From: Mercenaria mercenaria
Taxonomy: Eukaryota > Mollusca > Bivalvia > Venerida > Veneridae
DNA: 64,000 bases
Reading direction: 5' to 3'
Assembly (NCBI RefSeq): GCF_021730395.1
Contig: NC_069369.1
Coordinates: 63,639,501-63,703,500, forward strand
The translations under genes and the position numbers were made by a program. The notes below the pieces were generated by a model that was not told the DNA's origin, did not search any database, and worked only from the letters and a program-made list of their open reading frames with translations. This document shows positions 49,228 through 62,500 of this stretch, in pieces; the first letter of the stretch is position 1; each line of letters begins with the position of its first letter.

Positions 49228-52200
49228 ACAACATCCAATATTTAAAATTGGAAGAAATAAACTAATTGGAATTTTGATGTTTTAAAACAGTTTGAAATGC
49301 CCAAGTAGCACTACAATTGTATATAAGTAACGTTTTATGTATAAGAGTCTCATGTAATATTTATAATCGCCAACAATCAATCTGATTTGTTTTCTGAAAT
49401 AGTCCAGTCGGATTTTTTTCCTGTTTTTAAATTGGATTTTTCCTAAACCCCAGTCAAAATTATAGTGCAACACAAAACTAAGTTGAATATACCATATATT
49501 TCTTTAATAAAAACTTAAGGTTATCCGCTCGGAAAACAATCCATCACGCAGAAATATGTAAAAAAATTCCGAGTGGATTAAAAAAAATCCGGTTGGATAC
49601 CATATATCTAATCGGACTTTGGAAAATTACAATTGGACAAAATTTTTGAATTCGATATTTTTTACACAGATATTACAAAACTCAGTCATTTATTGCTCCA
49701 AGAAGGTCCCTGAACTACCATCCAAACCAAAACAGAAGTTCCTATGTCACTTAGAAACTGTAGTGAAATGTGATATAATGATGATAATAATAATATTATT
49801 ATAATAATAAGTTTGCCAAAATTCTGGTTTTGCAAAGATATCCTGGTGGCTGATATTGCTTAACGCTGGATAACTCCGTGATCAAAAAGGACACACTGAT
49901 GAGCCATTCTCGGCGAAACTAGTTTGTGACTATTGTATTAAAATTTAAGAAAATCTAAGCGAGCGTGTGATGTCATTTTCTAATTTGACGATATTGTTCC
50001 CATGCCCGGTTCTTTTTTGTTTTTAATATTTATATATCAATTATTCTGTTTGTTATATATACAACAATCATTTGTGGTGCTAATATACACAGATGTAAAT
50101 CACAATGGCAATGTTTTGAATCAAGTATGCAGATATGCTTATCAGTGTTACATGTATCATCATTTGATGGAAGGATTTAGTAACTGAAAATGTTTTGTGT
50201 CAATTACAAAGCCAATGAAGATATGAATCTGAAGTCAATATATATAATTTTTGTTTTTTCTTTGCAAAAGCCATGTAAATTTCCATTGTCATATGATATT
50301 TGTGACAGCAGATGTAGCGGGTATATAATTCATACTCACAACGCAGTCAGTATCAATGAATTGTGGGGTATTTGGTGCATAAAATAGTCCTCTACGTTAG
50401 AAATGTAAGTTTTGTCATAAATTAATATAAAATAATATTCAGTTTTTTTATACTTAACATACATTGACCTTTGTGCAAAAACAATACTGATAATGTGTGG
50501 TCTTATGCCGACGCATGGAAAAAACTACATTAGCATACATATATTTGTCATGAACTTGTACGGGGCAACGTATTGAAATATGTTTGTGAATATATTTACA
50601 TATTGAGCAGATATTAGAAATTAATTTAAGTGTTGTCATTCTTCAGCTTTTACTTCAAAAGCATTCATCCATATTATTGTCTGATTTTCTTGTTTTAAAA
50701 GCTCTAAAGAAATAATGTTCATTGGCATTATAACAAATCGGTGTCACGTCAAATAGTGTGTGACGTCATACCGGCGTCGGACAGAGTGATCCCAATATTT
50801 GATAAACGGCATATCAGAGTCAAAATTATAACAATCAAAGAAAGATGCTACTCTTGGTTATTACAATCAGAATCCATTATTAGGCCAACGAAATGAATCA
50901 TTAGTAAGACAATCATGTACATAATCCTATGATATTCCACTGGCGTTAATGTTTTCATCATGTTTAAAGGTATACAATTTTAAACCTAATCCATAGTACT
51001 GCTAGATAAAAATAAACATGTAATTATATATTTACATTAACAGTTTGTTGTAACTGTTCGTGTTTTCATATACGAAATTTAGGTCTAATATACTTTTAAA
51101 TATGTAAATAAAACATGATTCTGTTATATATGATGTCCTATTTAACACTTGAAAAACTCGGCAAAATGAGGCACTCACCTTGTAAATGCTTTAACCGAAC
51201 TTCAGTGTTTACACATTTCCAGGTTCTTTGGGATCATGGAACCCAGAGAGTTCCGCTATTGTTTTGCTTACTTGCATTCTACGTTTCTAAAGAGTCTCCC
51301 AGTAGACTCCTTGAAGGTTTTATTGTTTGTATCAAATATAATGTAAGTTTTAAAATTTATCTTCTGAACTTATTTTTCTTCTGTCATGCGGCGGTTTTTC
51401 GGCTAAAATATGCAAAACGAATATTAGAGTGGAGGTATTAAGTATTATCATGATAAGGTTGCTGCTCTACTCCTGCACAGTCATGGAAAAAACGCAAATA
51501 ATCGGAACATAATTCTACCTCTGCTTCCATTACATGTCGTTCATGTACTTATTATTTTAAGTGCTAATTGGTAGTGGTTCTAAATACACAAGATATTCTG
51601 AACAATAAATATAAATCAGATATTAATCTGCATAGTAAGAATCAGTTCTTAGCACGGAAAAATGTTTTTCAGGTCACTAGTGTCATCTGTCTGGCCGTGA
51701 CATTTACTATTTCTCCGGTGAAGTTAATTCAGGTACCATAAATGAAGTAAATAACTTATAATCCATGTTTAAATAGTCCAAGCCTATGTGTTTACTTTGT
51801 TATGCTTATATCTACTTTTTGTATGCCGAAATTTTCTGGTGTGTATTTGTATACTCGTGTATCGTCACAGGTGAGTCACGTTTGCTATTTTAAGAAACAG
51901 CATAGATGTCATAATTTTCGAATAAATTACAAAATATATTTACTTCTGGTTTCTTAATAATATACATTAAATGTTTTTTTTTTTTTTTTTTTTTTTTTTT
52001 TCTATAATTATCACTTCTTTATATTTTTATTATCGAAAATTTCATTATCAGTCCAATGACCTGCGTAACGTACCGAGCTAAATTGCAATGCTGTAAAGTG
52101 CGAAATATATGCATGGTTGGAATCTAAATAATAAATGTATTTAAATCATTTAATAAAATATGGTAGCCTGAGTTCGGATGCGTTATAACTGAATTACTTG

Positions 52201-53315
52201 TGTGTAGGGTATAATAACTTGCTCTACCGATTTCCATTTCAAGTGGAGATCTTCGATTTATAGACTCGTCTGTTGATAAGGGACATCGGCATAATTTTAT
52301 CTATCTTATCTGGATAGGACCCGCTACCAGTTATAACTATTAAACATGGCCGCGTGGTTTCATGCTCCCACAGTTTTATTTATTTCAGTTGAGAACAAAA
52401 CATGAAACCATGTTTTGTTTTATATTTTTTTACGACTTAAATGCTATTTTGTACAATTGCTAATACTGCTTCAGAGATACCTGTAATTTAAGTGCAGGTC
52501 TGTGGTCAGAGTTCATAGTTATAATAACAAGCGCAAAATTTTTCACATGTATGCAGTATATTGTATGTTTATTCTTTAAAATGTCTGATACTAGAAAAAA
52601 AGACATAACATAACGCAACTTACTTCCATGCTATTTCATGTCATCCATACCTGTCCTTAAGGATATATGAAATCACATACGCCAAAATTAAGAATGTAAA
52701 GTACAAAAACATTGCAGCGAGTTGATGACGCACCCTCACCCGCACAATGCAAATATACAATGCCTATACTTACCTAACAGTATTGAGACAGTACATTAAC
52801 CATTATTCTGAATAAACTGTACTTATCACACTACTTTGTTATCATATTTATTAAGCTTATAAGAGACCGTTCCATTTTTTAAAGGCACCACACATCGATG
52901 ACCTTGAAACTGAACTGAACTACCTTGTATGTTGCTTTAACACAAAAGTGACCATTACTCAAGAATAAATAGTATGCGTTTCTATGCATATATTAGTCTT
53001 AATCAGAATATACACCACTTTAAACTAAACAGCCTCTTCATTTGAGACAACTCATTTTTTTAGGACAAAGCGAATTTATATCAATAATTATTAATATTAA
53101 TTATAAACTATGTGATTCAGTGTTTTAGAATAGTTATTTGGTAAAACTCATAGTAGTTCATTTCCAAAATATCTTCTAAATTTCATGCAGTCTAAGAAAG
53201 AACTGCAGTTTTTCAACTTGAAACAGATTGTTGTTGTTCTTCACGAAAAATTAGCGTTAGCTGTTTTAACTATTTTCATTTTAGCATATGAGAATATTGG
53301 GACAGGATAACAGAA
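49228..53315. other. Non-coding 5' flank of the unit 2 SLC6 gene, right part
   Basis: From ~49,850 it is colinear with 21,280-25,300 of unit 1 apart from the unit 1 insertions. A poly-T run stands at ~51,974-52,001. Just before the first coding exon, CATTTTAGCATATGAG (53,276-53,291) is conserved in both units and would serve as a splice acceptor. Confidence 0.55.
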
Positions 53316-53556
53316 ATGATAGCGAGTACAGAGTTAGAGATTCGCATGAAGCCAAAGGAAAGTGATGATTTGGATGAAAGTGTCTTGAACAATGTTCAAG
53401 AAAGCTCTAACCCAGATGTTGTAGATAATGATAAATTTAATCTGAAGAGGGATCAATGGTCAAGTAAACTGGATTTTATTCTTGCCTGTGTAGGATGCGC
53501 TGTAGGACTTGGCAATATTTGGAGATTTCCATACTTGTGCTACAAGAATGGAGGAG
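53316..53556 (+). CDS. SLC6 gene exon 1 (first coding)
   Basis: Acidic N-terminal tail, RDQW gate motif (45-48) and TM1 with [18 protein letters not shown]. Donor GAG|GTATACC, phase 1. An upstream ATG at ~53,288 opens a short overlapping out-of-frame frame. Confidence 0.93.
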
Positions 53557-56500
53557 GTATACCGTTGGGAACATTGGTTTTAGTTCATCAGTCATTTCTA
53601 GTATGATCTAAAAGGCCGTTGAATATTAGATTTAAGTTAAGGCTGCTTAAATTCGATTTATACTTAAATAACATCATAGATTATTGCTTTAATGGGGAGA
53701 GATGTTCTTTTTATACTGTAGACCAAATGGCATATTTTAAACGCTATTTCAAAGAGCTAACGATACTTCAGTAGGCAAACACGCTGTGCTGTTGGAATAA
53801 GGTTTGCACCAACGCGAAAGCAGACTGTAACATACATTTTTTCCAAAGACTAATTTTTCTGAAATCAAATTAAACCGTCAAACATAACTGTCGCAAATAG
53901 ACACTGCTGAAATTTTGTATGTTTTTTTCTGTTTTATTTTTCAGGTGCGTTTCTGATACCATATATTATATGCCTTGTCACTTGCGGTTTGCCGCTTTTC
54001 ATGATGGAACTGGCTCTCGGACAATATATGCGTATTGGCAATGTGGAAACATGGGCTAGACTAATTCCAGCATTTAAAGGTGGGTGTTCAAAAATTCTAC
54101 TTAAGGAAGTAACAAGCATAATATTCTCACTAATCATTTTGACAAATAGAAGAGAACACTAAATAGCTAGATACATGCAGAAATAAACCTTTCCTGCAGT
54201 AGTGTTGTAATCGACCAAATTGGCAAAAAAAAGGTTAAATCAAATGTTAACATTTGTAACAGAATGGTGAAAGATCTTCGTTACATATGTACTTTGTATA
54301 ATATGGCTTCTTCATCTCAAAATAATATTGTCCATGTTTTTATATTTATACTACTGATTGAAATATATTTAAGTTAACATAAAATAACTTTACTTTAAGG
54401 AATAGGAATAGCATCGTTTGTTGTCACTTTCCAAATGAACATCTACTATATCATAATCTTGGCTTGGGCTGCCTACTTTCTTGTCATGTCGTTTACTTCA
54501 ACGCTTCCGTGGTCACATTGTAACAATGCATGGAATACAGATTGGTGAGTCAAATTTGTAAGATGATCAAATGAAAGCATAGAATGCAATATATGTTTAG
54601 TACGTGTATATGAATACTTTAAAACAACATTGGTAAACAATAAAGATTTAATTGGCTTATTGTAGATCTAAATGGAAATGATATATGTGGGTAAAGTGCA
54701 ATATTTCAATGTTTACTGTAGGAATAAATGAGGACAAAAGACAAATAGGAATAGCTATATTCCCAGAACGCAGCCTCCAGAAAACAACACTTAGTATAGT
54801 TTTATGGAAACAATACAACTTACAATATAGTACAGGGCCCAGTTGTTTAATTGTTTGATTAATTGTTTGATTCAAAATATTGGTCTTAGTCATGTTAGTG
54901 GGAACATTAGTATAATATCTTTATCTAACTGTTGACATTTTTAACTCTTTTACTCGTGTTTTTAATTTACTACACGTTCTAAAATGTCAAACTAAAACGG
55001 TAACCCTTACTAAGTTAATCAACCATTAGCATAACCACCTGCTAACATTTTGAACAAATGGGTCTTCTATGATGTTTTAATTTATTTTGAAAAAATCCTT
55101 TACTCATATGTTTATCTTACAAAGCGCTGGACTTCTAAAATGTCAAACTGTAACCCTATAAGTTATTTGTCCATTAGCATAATCTCGTGTTAACATTTTG
55201 AAAAACTGGACCTAGTAAATAGTGTGATATTTAAAGTGAATGCCATTATTTAAAAATATATCAGATGCAATAAAATGAATACAAACATAATCTAAAAATA
55301 AAATCCTAGTAATAACTAAGTTACAAATCAATATTTCTGTTCAGTATTTTGGATGCTTCCATGCCGTCTTCCGCACATGTTATTGGGTATGAGAAATACA
55401 AGAAAAACAAGACTTTAGAATAAAAATAGATCTGGTGAATATTTCATTGATTTTTCATAGGTATACTTTTCAGTATTTGTTTTCAGGTGTTTCACGCAAC
55501 TGAATGTAACACCAGTTATTAATGTTCCGTCAGTTCTGGCAAATGAATCAACCCAAGGCAAGACCGTCGACGCTGTAATAGAGTTCTGGGAGTAAGATCA
55601 CTAAATATTTTAAGTCTAATAATCAGTTAAGGCCAGAAAATTGATCGATTTTCATGTGGAAAACATTGAAGATTTGTAAGTGCAAAGGACACCTGTTCAT
55701 AAATGAAGAAGAATATATCCTTCTAAATTGAAAACGAAGAACATTTGTTGTTGACATAACCATATAATGGGAGATTGAATAACTATTGTAATTAACATAT
55801 GATTAAAACATGCACTTTGAATAATAGTGTTTGTTTGGTTAAATATGTAAGAAGATTCTTTGAAATCGCATAATGTAACATTTGTTTCTTTAAAGCAAAA
55901 TAATAGCATAATCGGTTGATTGAGTCCGTGAATGAGAATTGATGGAAACTGCAACACCCCTCACGCCTCCTAACACCGTCTTAAGTTTGTTCTTATATCG
56001 GTTTATCCAGTCATAAATGTACTTCATTAGCTCTAGGTGGAATCACGGGCAACGTAACAGAAAAAAATCCTTACTGTATGCTAGATTCTAGCTCTCTATA
56101 TAATGTGAAAACTATATGGAATCTAATGCAAAAATAGACTAGCTCATTCCGATAGGCCATTTCTCACTTAACCGTCCCGCTTGGCTCAATAGGGAGAGCG
56201 CAGATCTTTAGGTCGCCCGGTCGTGAGTTCCATTCCTTGGCCAGACATATGTTCCCCGTTACAATTAACAAACGGCATTGTGTCTGAAAGCATTCGCTCC
56301 CAACCTCCAGTCATGCATAGAAATTGGCAGTAACTTGTGGAAAACAGAATCAATGACCCTGGTTAGCTTAACTGACCGCTTGTTACATAGACAACTGGCG
56401 CTAGAGCCAACGTAAAACGTTTGTTTCGTCGAAATTGGACAACTGGTAATTTTTCTTCCATCGTGCTCACATCACATTTTCTGATAAATATATCTGATTG

Positions 56501-59500
56501 CAGAGAATGTATGCATATTTTATGATTTCGACATCATTATAGGAAATTTGGATGACCTTCCCTGTTGAACTTCCGGACGCGTAAATAGGCAAACGAAAAC
56601 AGCCTTTACAGTATTCACAGTTATACATTTAAATTAAACTGGTGAATGAAAGTCGACCTAGAAATGGTTCTAAATGTGAACGCTCGTAGTACACATTTAC
56701 TATAATATTAAATATTAAATATCAAACTGCATATGCATGCTGCATAAACAAATTTTAGTGTATATCTAAATATCTATATAGTGTTCATCGTATTATTGCA
56801 GGAGAAAGGTTCTACATATTTCCGGAGGTATTGACGAGCCGGGAAACATAGTTTGGGAGTTGGCTGTATCCTTACTCGTTATCTGGATATTAGTATATCT
56901 ATGTGTTTGCAGAGGCGTCAGAGTTAGCGGAAAAGTACATAAAAAACTGGCAATAACCTGATGAAGACTGTATTTAAATCATTTGTCACATTTAATCAAT
57001 AGAACTGACATACAAAACCCTATAGAAAGATACATTAGAGACATAACACTCCACCAAACAAAATAATATCAAAATAATACCAGACTCGGTTCGATTTCTC
57101 CTGTTCATAAGAGATAATTCTGTGGGCCGATGGTCTAGTGGTAACACGCTTGACTGTCAATCCAGAGGTCCGGGGTTCGAATCCCGGTCCAGGCACTGTA
57201 AATTTCTGAGATGCTCTTGAGTGTCCCCCACCTAACTTAGAGGCCTGTACTGGTTCTTCCTAGGAAAGACGGCTTCGCGTGTACCAGTGCTATACACCGG
57301 GCACGTAAAATAACCAGACTGTCTATTCGCAAAAAGCTAGGCTAAGTTAGCCGGACAAGTCTGTATCTTAAAAGTTCTCTCTATCTGTTCTGGGGGCTTT
57401 GTCTTACTCTGTCCCTCTGGTCATATCGCTCTGTGTCTGTACTAGTAGAGGACGAATTTCGCACCCTGTTTGACTGCGTTTGCTATATGTAATGTTTAAC
57501 ATGAAAAGGGCGCTATATAAATCTGGTATAATAATAATAATTCCACGCTCGCGTCTACGCTTCTCGTGAGAAATACATTGATTGTACGCAGACACAATCA
57601 TCTAAATTATTTAATTATTAAAATGTTACAAAAGGTCATTATAAACTATATTCATGGTTTGTGCCCACTAATTATAACTAATAGTGAAGAGTATAAGTAA
57701 AATATCTACTCAGTTATATAACAAAGCAATGATTAATAGAAGGTACGCTATCGCGTTATTAGATTTTCATTGGGTTTAACATCAAACCGACATAATTATG
57801 TCATATGGCATCTTTCTAGTTTTGTATAGACCCCAGACACCTTCAAGCAATATTTTGGCTCGGGTGGGGGTACCTTGGCAGAAACGACCTTCAGCAAGCC
57901 AGCTGGAATGCTTCCTTACTGAACGAAGTCTAAACCCCAAACAAAGTTAGTGAGAAACAAATGATTTCAAGTCAGCCATCTAAATACACGGCTACAAACA
58001 ATCCTTATGTTATTAGGAATGGTATATATTGTCATTTTTTTTTTGTCACACAGAGAATATGACGACCCGGTTTATGGTGCATGACAACAAACGTGACACA
58101 GTCACAGTGAACAGATTTGATATAATAAAACTTGAAGGCATTAAAATCAATGTTTTTGATAACGTGAGTTCAAAGCTTGACCTCGAGGTCAACAAACAGA
58201 AGCAATCGACAACGTAAGCCTCCCATGTATATGAACAAATGATACTAGTCTTCCAGCAGTATCGGTTTCTATTTTGCTTCAAAAATATAAATCTATTGAA
58301 CTACTATTGTAACCATCACGTTAATTTGTGCTCAAACTAATACAGATTTCCTCTCTGTCTTTCAGATAGTTTATTTTACTGCTTTATTTCCATATGTGAT
58401 TATAACAATACTGCTTATACGTGGGGTGACTCTAGATGGAGCAAGGGACGGTATATATTTCTACCTCAAGCCAGACTTCTCAAGACTTTTAGATCCACAG
58501 GTTAGCAATATATTATCAAAATCAGCATAGCAATGGTATAGTATTACATTGGATACAATGCGCACGGTCGCTGTTTCGCATATTCTATCTGTTCTTCATT
58601 CAATAGCACAACATGTAAAATGAACCAAGGCACGATCCTATTTAATATATTTTTGCAAGGTACTGAAGATTATTTGGTATGAAAATTTTTAAATTAACTT
58701 TCGTTAATGTCGTTTGAAACCTCTTACCCGCATCTTAAATTTATTGATGTTTCAAAACGTGCTATAAACACGATAACTACCTCATAATGATGCCTCGTGG
58801 TAACATCTGATGTTTTACTTTCAATTACAGGTTTGGGTAGACGGGGGGACGCAGATTTTCTTCTCCTATGTCCTGGCAACTGGCGTTGTTACTACGCTCA
58901 GCAGTTACAATAAATATCGTAACAACTTCTACAGGTAGTGTCAAGAGTTACAAGATGTTACAATAACAGATTCTACATGTTCTTTCAGAAACATAGAGTA
59001 ACAACTTGGGATTCTTAAATGCCTCTGTTGCTACACTGATGTTTTCCTCAGATTTCTGTTTCGTCTTAAATCACATCAAGACGGTTTGCAGCTCGTCAGG
59101 TGGATATTCAACTTTAAAGGAGACCATACAACACTTGCATGGCAATATTGGAATTAGACATTAACTAAGTTATATTACAAAGAGTATGTCAATATAGAAG
59201 TATTAAATATTTTGCATATCAATATACACAGACGAGAAAAAGTAACGCCTCATCCAAACTCATTGTACAATATTTTGTTAACCGTGCTTCAAAATTAGAA
59301 AAGAACAAAGGGTCACAAATCTGATAATTTAAAAGAATTAATAGTTAATTAGACAGCATTTTATGGTCGCATATGCTTCAAACCTTGAATTTCAACAAAC
59401 TGGTCAGATGAATTTCACTGACACAATCAATAGTGCATGTGGCCACCTCTACTGGCAACCACAGCAGCAAGACGCCGCCCATGGGCCCGCAAATGTAATG

Positions 59501-62500
59501 TAGCAGATACCGTTGAATTCTGGCCCACTCCTGGTGGAGCGCTACAATCTAGTCCTGGATATCGGCAGGCTGCGGTTGACGTTGACGTAACCGTCGTCCA
59601 AAATAATGTGTGTTCAATCGGATTGCAGTCCGGTGAGCATGCCAACAAAGGCAAAACTTCAATGTTGCTCGTCTGTAAAAGGTTGCAGGTGGCGCGTGGA
59701 ACGTAAGGTCGCACGTTGTCATGCTGAGAATCCGTTGACAGAACATAGGGACAACCACAGGACTTAATATCTGATCGATGTAACACCTTGCTGTGAGACT
59801 ACCTTGGCACACGACGAATTAGAACGTTCACGGCGTCTTCTGTAGACACGGATACGTCCGTCGGCGTTCCACATGTTGAAACGTAACTCATCACTAAACA
59901 CTACATTCTGCAAACGGTGATCGCGGTGGTTGCGGGACCACATTAGACGTTGGTGACGGTGACGTACCGTAAGAACTAAATCCCAGTAGGGCCTACGGCA
60001 GATAATTTCCCGTTCTCTAAGCCGATTTCTCATTATATCGAATTAAAGGCCGTCTACGGTCACCTACCACTAAAAGTGATGCGGATTCAGCCATCGCAAA
60101 TATGTCACGCAAAAAGCGTTGATATATATGTAATTGTCCTGTCGTACTGACGTTACACGCTGTCTGTCCGACAGAGGTCAATCGACAAACGTTTCTATGT
60201 CTCTGACACGCCGAATAAGATGCAGTATTGTTAAACAAGAGACGTTAAAAGGTCTAGCGACTTGTTATTGCGTTCGCCCACATTCGAGCTTGTCCAAAAC
60301 TTGGGCCCTCTCTTCGAAATTTAGCCTCGGCAATATAAGTCGGCATTATCAAAAACTGATTTATTGTCCGAAAATGACTGAAAATATTCTCGTATGTCGA
60401 CTAACACATGCACCTTTGTAAAATTCGCTCATTAAGGGGAAATGGGACAGTTGTGTTGGGTTTTTATATAGGCTAAGAAGGAAAATTTAAACTACTGGAG
60501 AGAATTTTCTTAAACTTTGCATGATCATAGAGCATCTTATTAGGAACAAATTTATGCAAACAAAACTGGGGGTCCCGGGGCTACTTTCTGAGTTATCTGC
60601 ACCTGAATGCAAGATTTTTGCTCTTTTAGGTCATTTTCAAGGGCAGATTACTCAAAATCTAGCATATGGAGACCTTATTTCATTTCACATTATTTTTTGT
60701 TATTACCTACCAGTCATTATGCAAAGTTTTTAACCATTCTATGTAACAGTATTTTTGCTGTGTTTCAATGAATAAACATACTGCATTTTTCTTGAAAAAA
60801 GGGCATAATTGGAAGAAATTTCTATTTGTTTGCGTAAGCGACTATAGAATAAAATCCGTCTCATAAAATTCCCTCAAATTTTGTACAGTTGCAGGAAATA
60901 AAGTAACAAACACTAATCTGAAATCAAATAAAGTGTAACTAACCATTACCTTGAGTTATCTGCCCTTGGAAATGACCTAAAGGAACAAAACACTCGCATT
61001 TAGGGGCATATAACTCAAGAAGTAGCACCGGGACCCCCATGTTTAAGAAAATTCTCTCCGCTAGTTAAAATTTTCTTTCTTTGTCTATATAAAAATAAAA
61101 CACACAACTGTCCCATTTCCCCTTAAAATCACATGGCTGACACACACGGGCAGCATGAAGACATCATGAGCAGGAATAAAATCGTACGTAACGAAATTAA
61201 CGCCGACTTTGGATGAGGCGTTTTTTATCTCGTCAGTATACATTTTCATTGAGGTATTATTAATTTGACAAATTAATAGCTCGTAAAACATTTCAGAAAA
61301 GAAACTATAGCAAATTGGAGATCATTAGAACATGCTTGAATATGTGACTTTTTCAAAAATAAACCGACGCAGTTGGCGTTTATTAAGAACATGTCTAACA
61401 TCTCGGAGATCATGCAACGGAAATTTACACAAACGAAATATAACAACTATCAAATAACAGGCACACTTCATATGATAATTTAGATATAGAGAAATTATTT
61501 TCCAATTACGAACGTCCATAACTTTACTAAGATGTTTTTTATTTTAGGGATTGCTTTATCATAGCGACGTTTAATAGCTGTACTAGTTTCTATGGCGGAT
61601 TTGCAGTGTTTTCAGTTCTTGGATTCATGGCGAAGGAGCAAAATGTTACTGTCAGTGAAGTTGCCAAATCTGGTAATTTCTTTTGTCTAAATATACTATT
61701 GTACCTTTAATGTTGTAAGGAAAAGTTAAGTTTTAAAGGTGGTTAATCAGATTTTGGTCAACTAATGAATTTCTTTAAAACTTAATCAGCTGATCATTCA
61801 CACATTTTTATGTTCACCGAGTCCTTAATACATATCAGATTTTCACTTGAAGTATTTCTAAAATATGATTTACCTAGTATCCTGGTTTCCCAATTATAAG
61901 GATCTTACACGCTTGAAGTTGTATGACAGAGCTTTCCTATCCCGAGAAACAGCGGGAGTGAGAAAGCGTGCACTAGCCTACCATTGTAAATAAAGTATAA
62001 AAAAAATCTTAAATGGAAAATGAAACACTGCCCACGCCCCCTAGCACCATGCATTTAGATCTAGTTTATGACGGAAAAATAATGAAGTTACAATGTGCCT
62101 AGTGAAAAGATAAATCGATCTCCTACCCAAGCAGCATTGTTTTTCCCTAGTAAAAGCTGACGGAAAATCGCTTTTTATAATCATGAATAAACCATTTAAC
62201 AAAATAAATGTATTTTTTCTCGAAAGGTCCTGGTTTAGTGTTTATTGCCTATCCTAAGGCTATCACGAAGATGCCAATATCACCTCTATGGGCTGTACTT
62301 TTTTTCTTCATGATATTACTGGTTGGGTTTGACAGTCAGGTGAGTTGATGTACGGTAATGCCAACACAGCTTTTTACTCTAACTTGAACACGGTTTTATG
62401 AAAAAAAAACATTTGACTTCTTTTAAAGGCTTAATTAATGGCTTTATTTAGTTCGATTGTCAAATTTGTTGTTGTTGTAAAAATGTATTTCCTATTTATA

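Noticed and set aside
57122-57195. tRNA-Asp-like gene (GTC anticodon), also inverted at 7,005-7,081
   Set aside because: The tRNA part is joined to a ~350-base body with an ATA-repeat tail and occurs in two near-identical copies, which is a SINE head and not a functional tRNA gene.
60521-60733. 70-codon frame in the Tc1 region
   Set aside because: It lies in the arm of the TTAA foldback element and resembles no protein.
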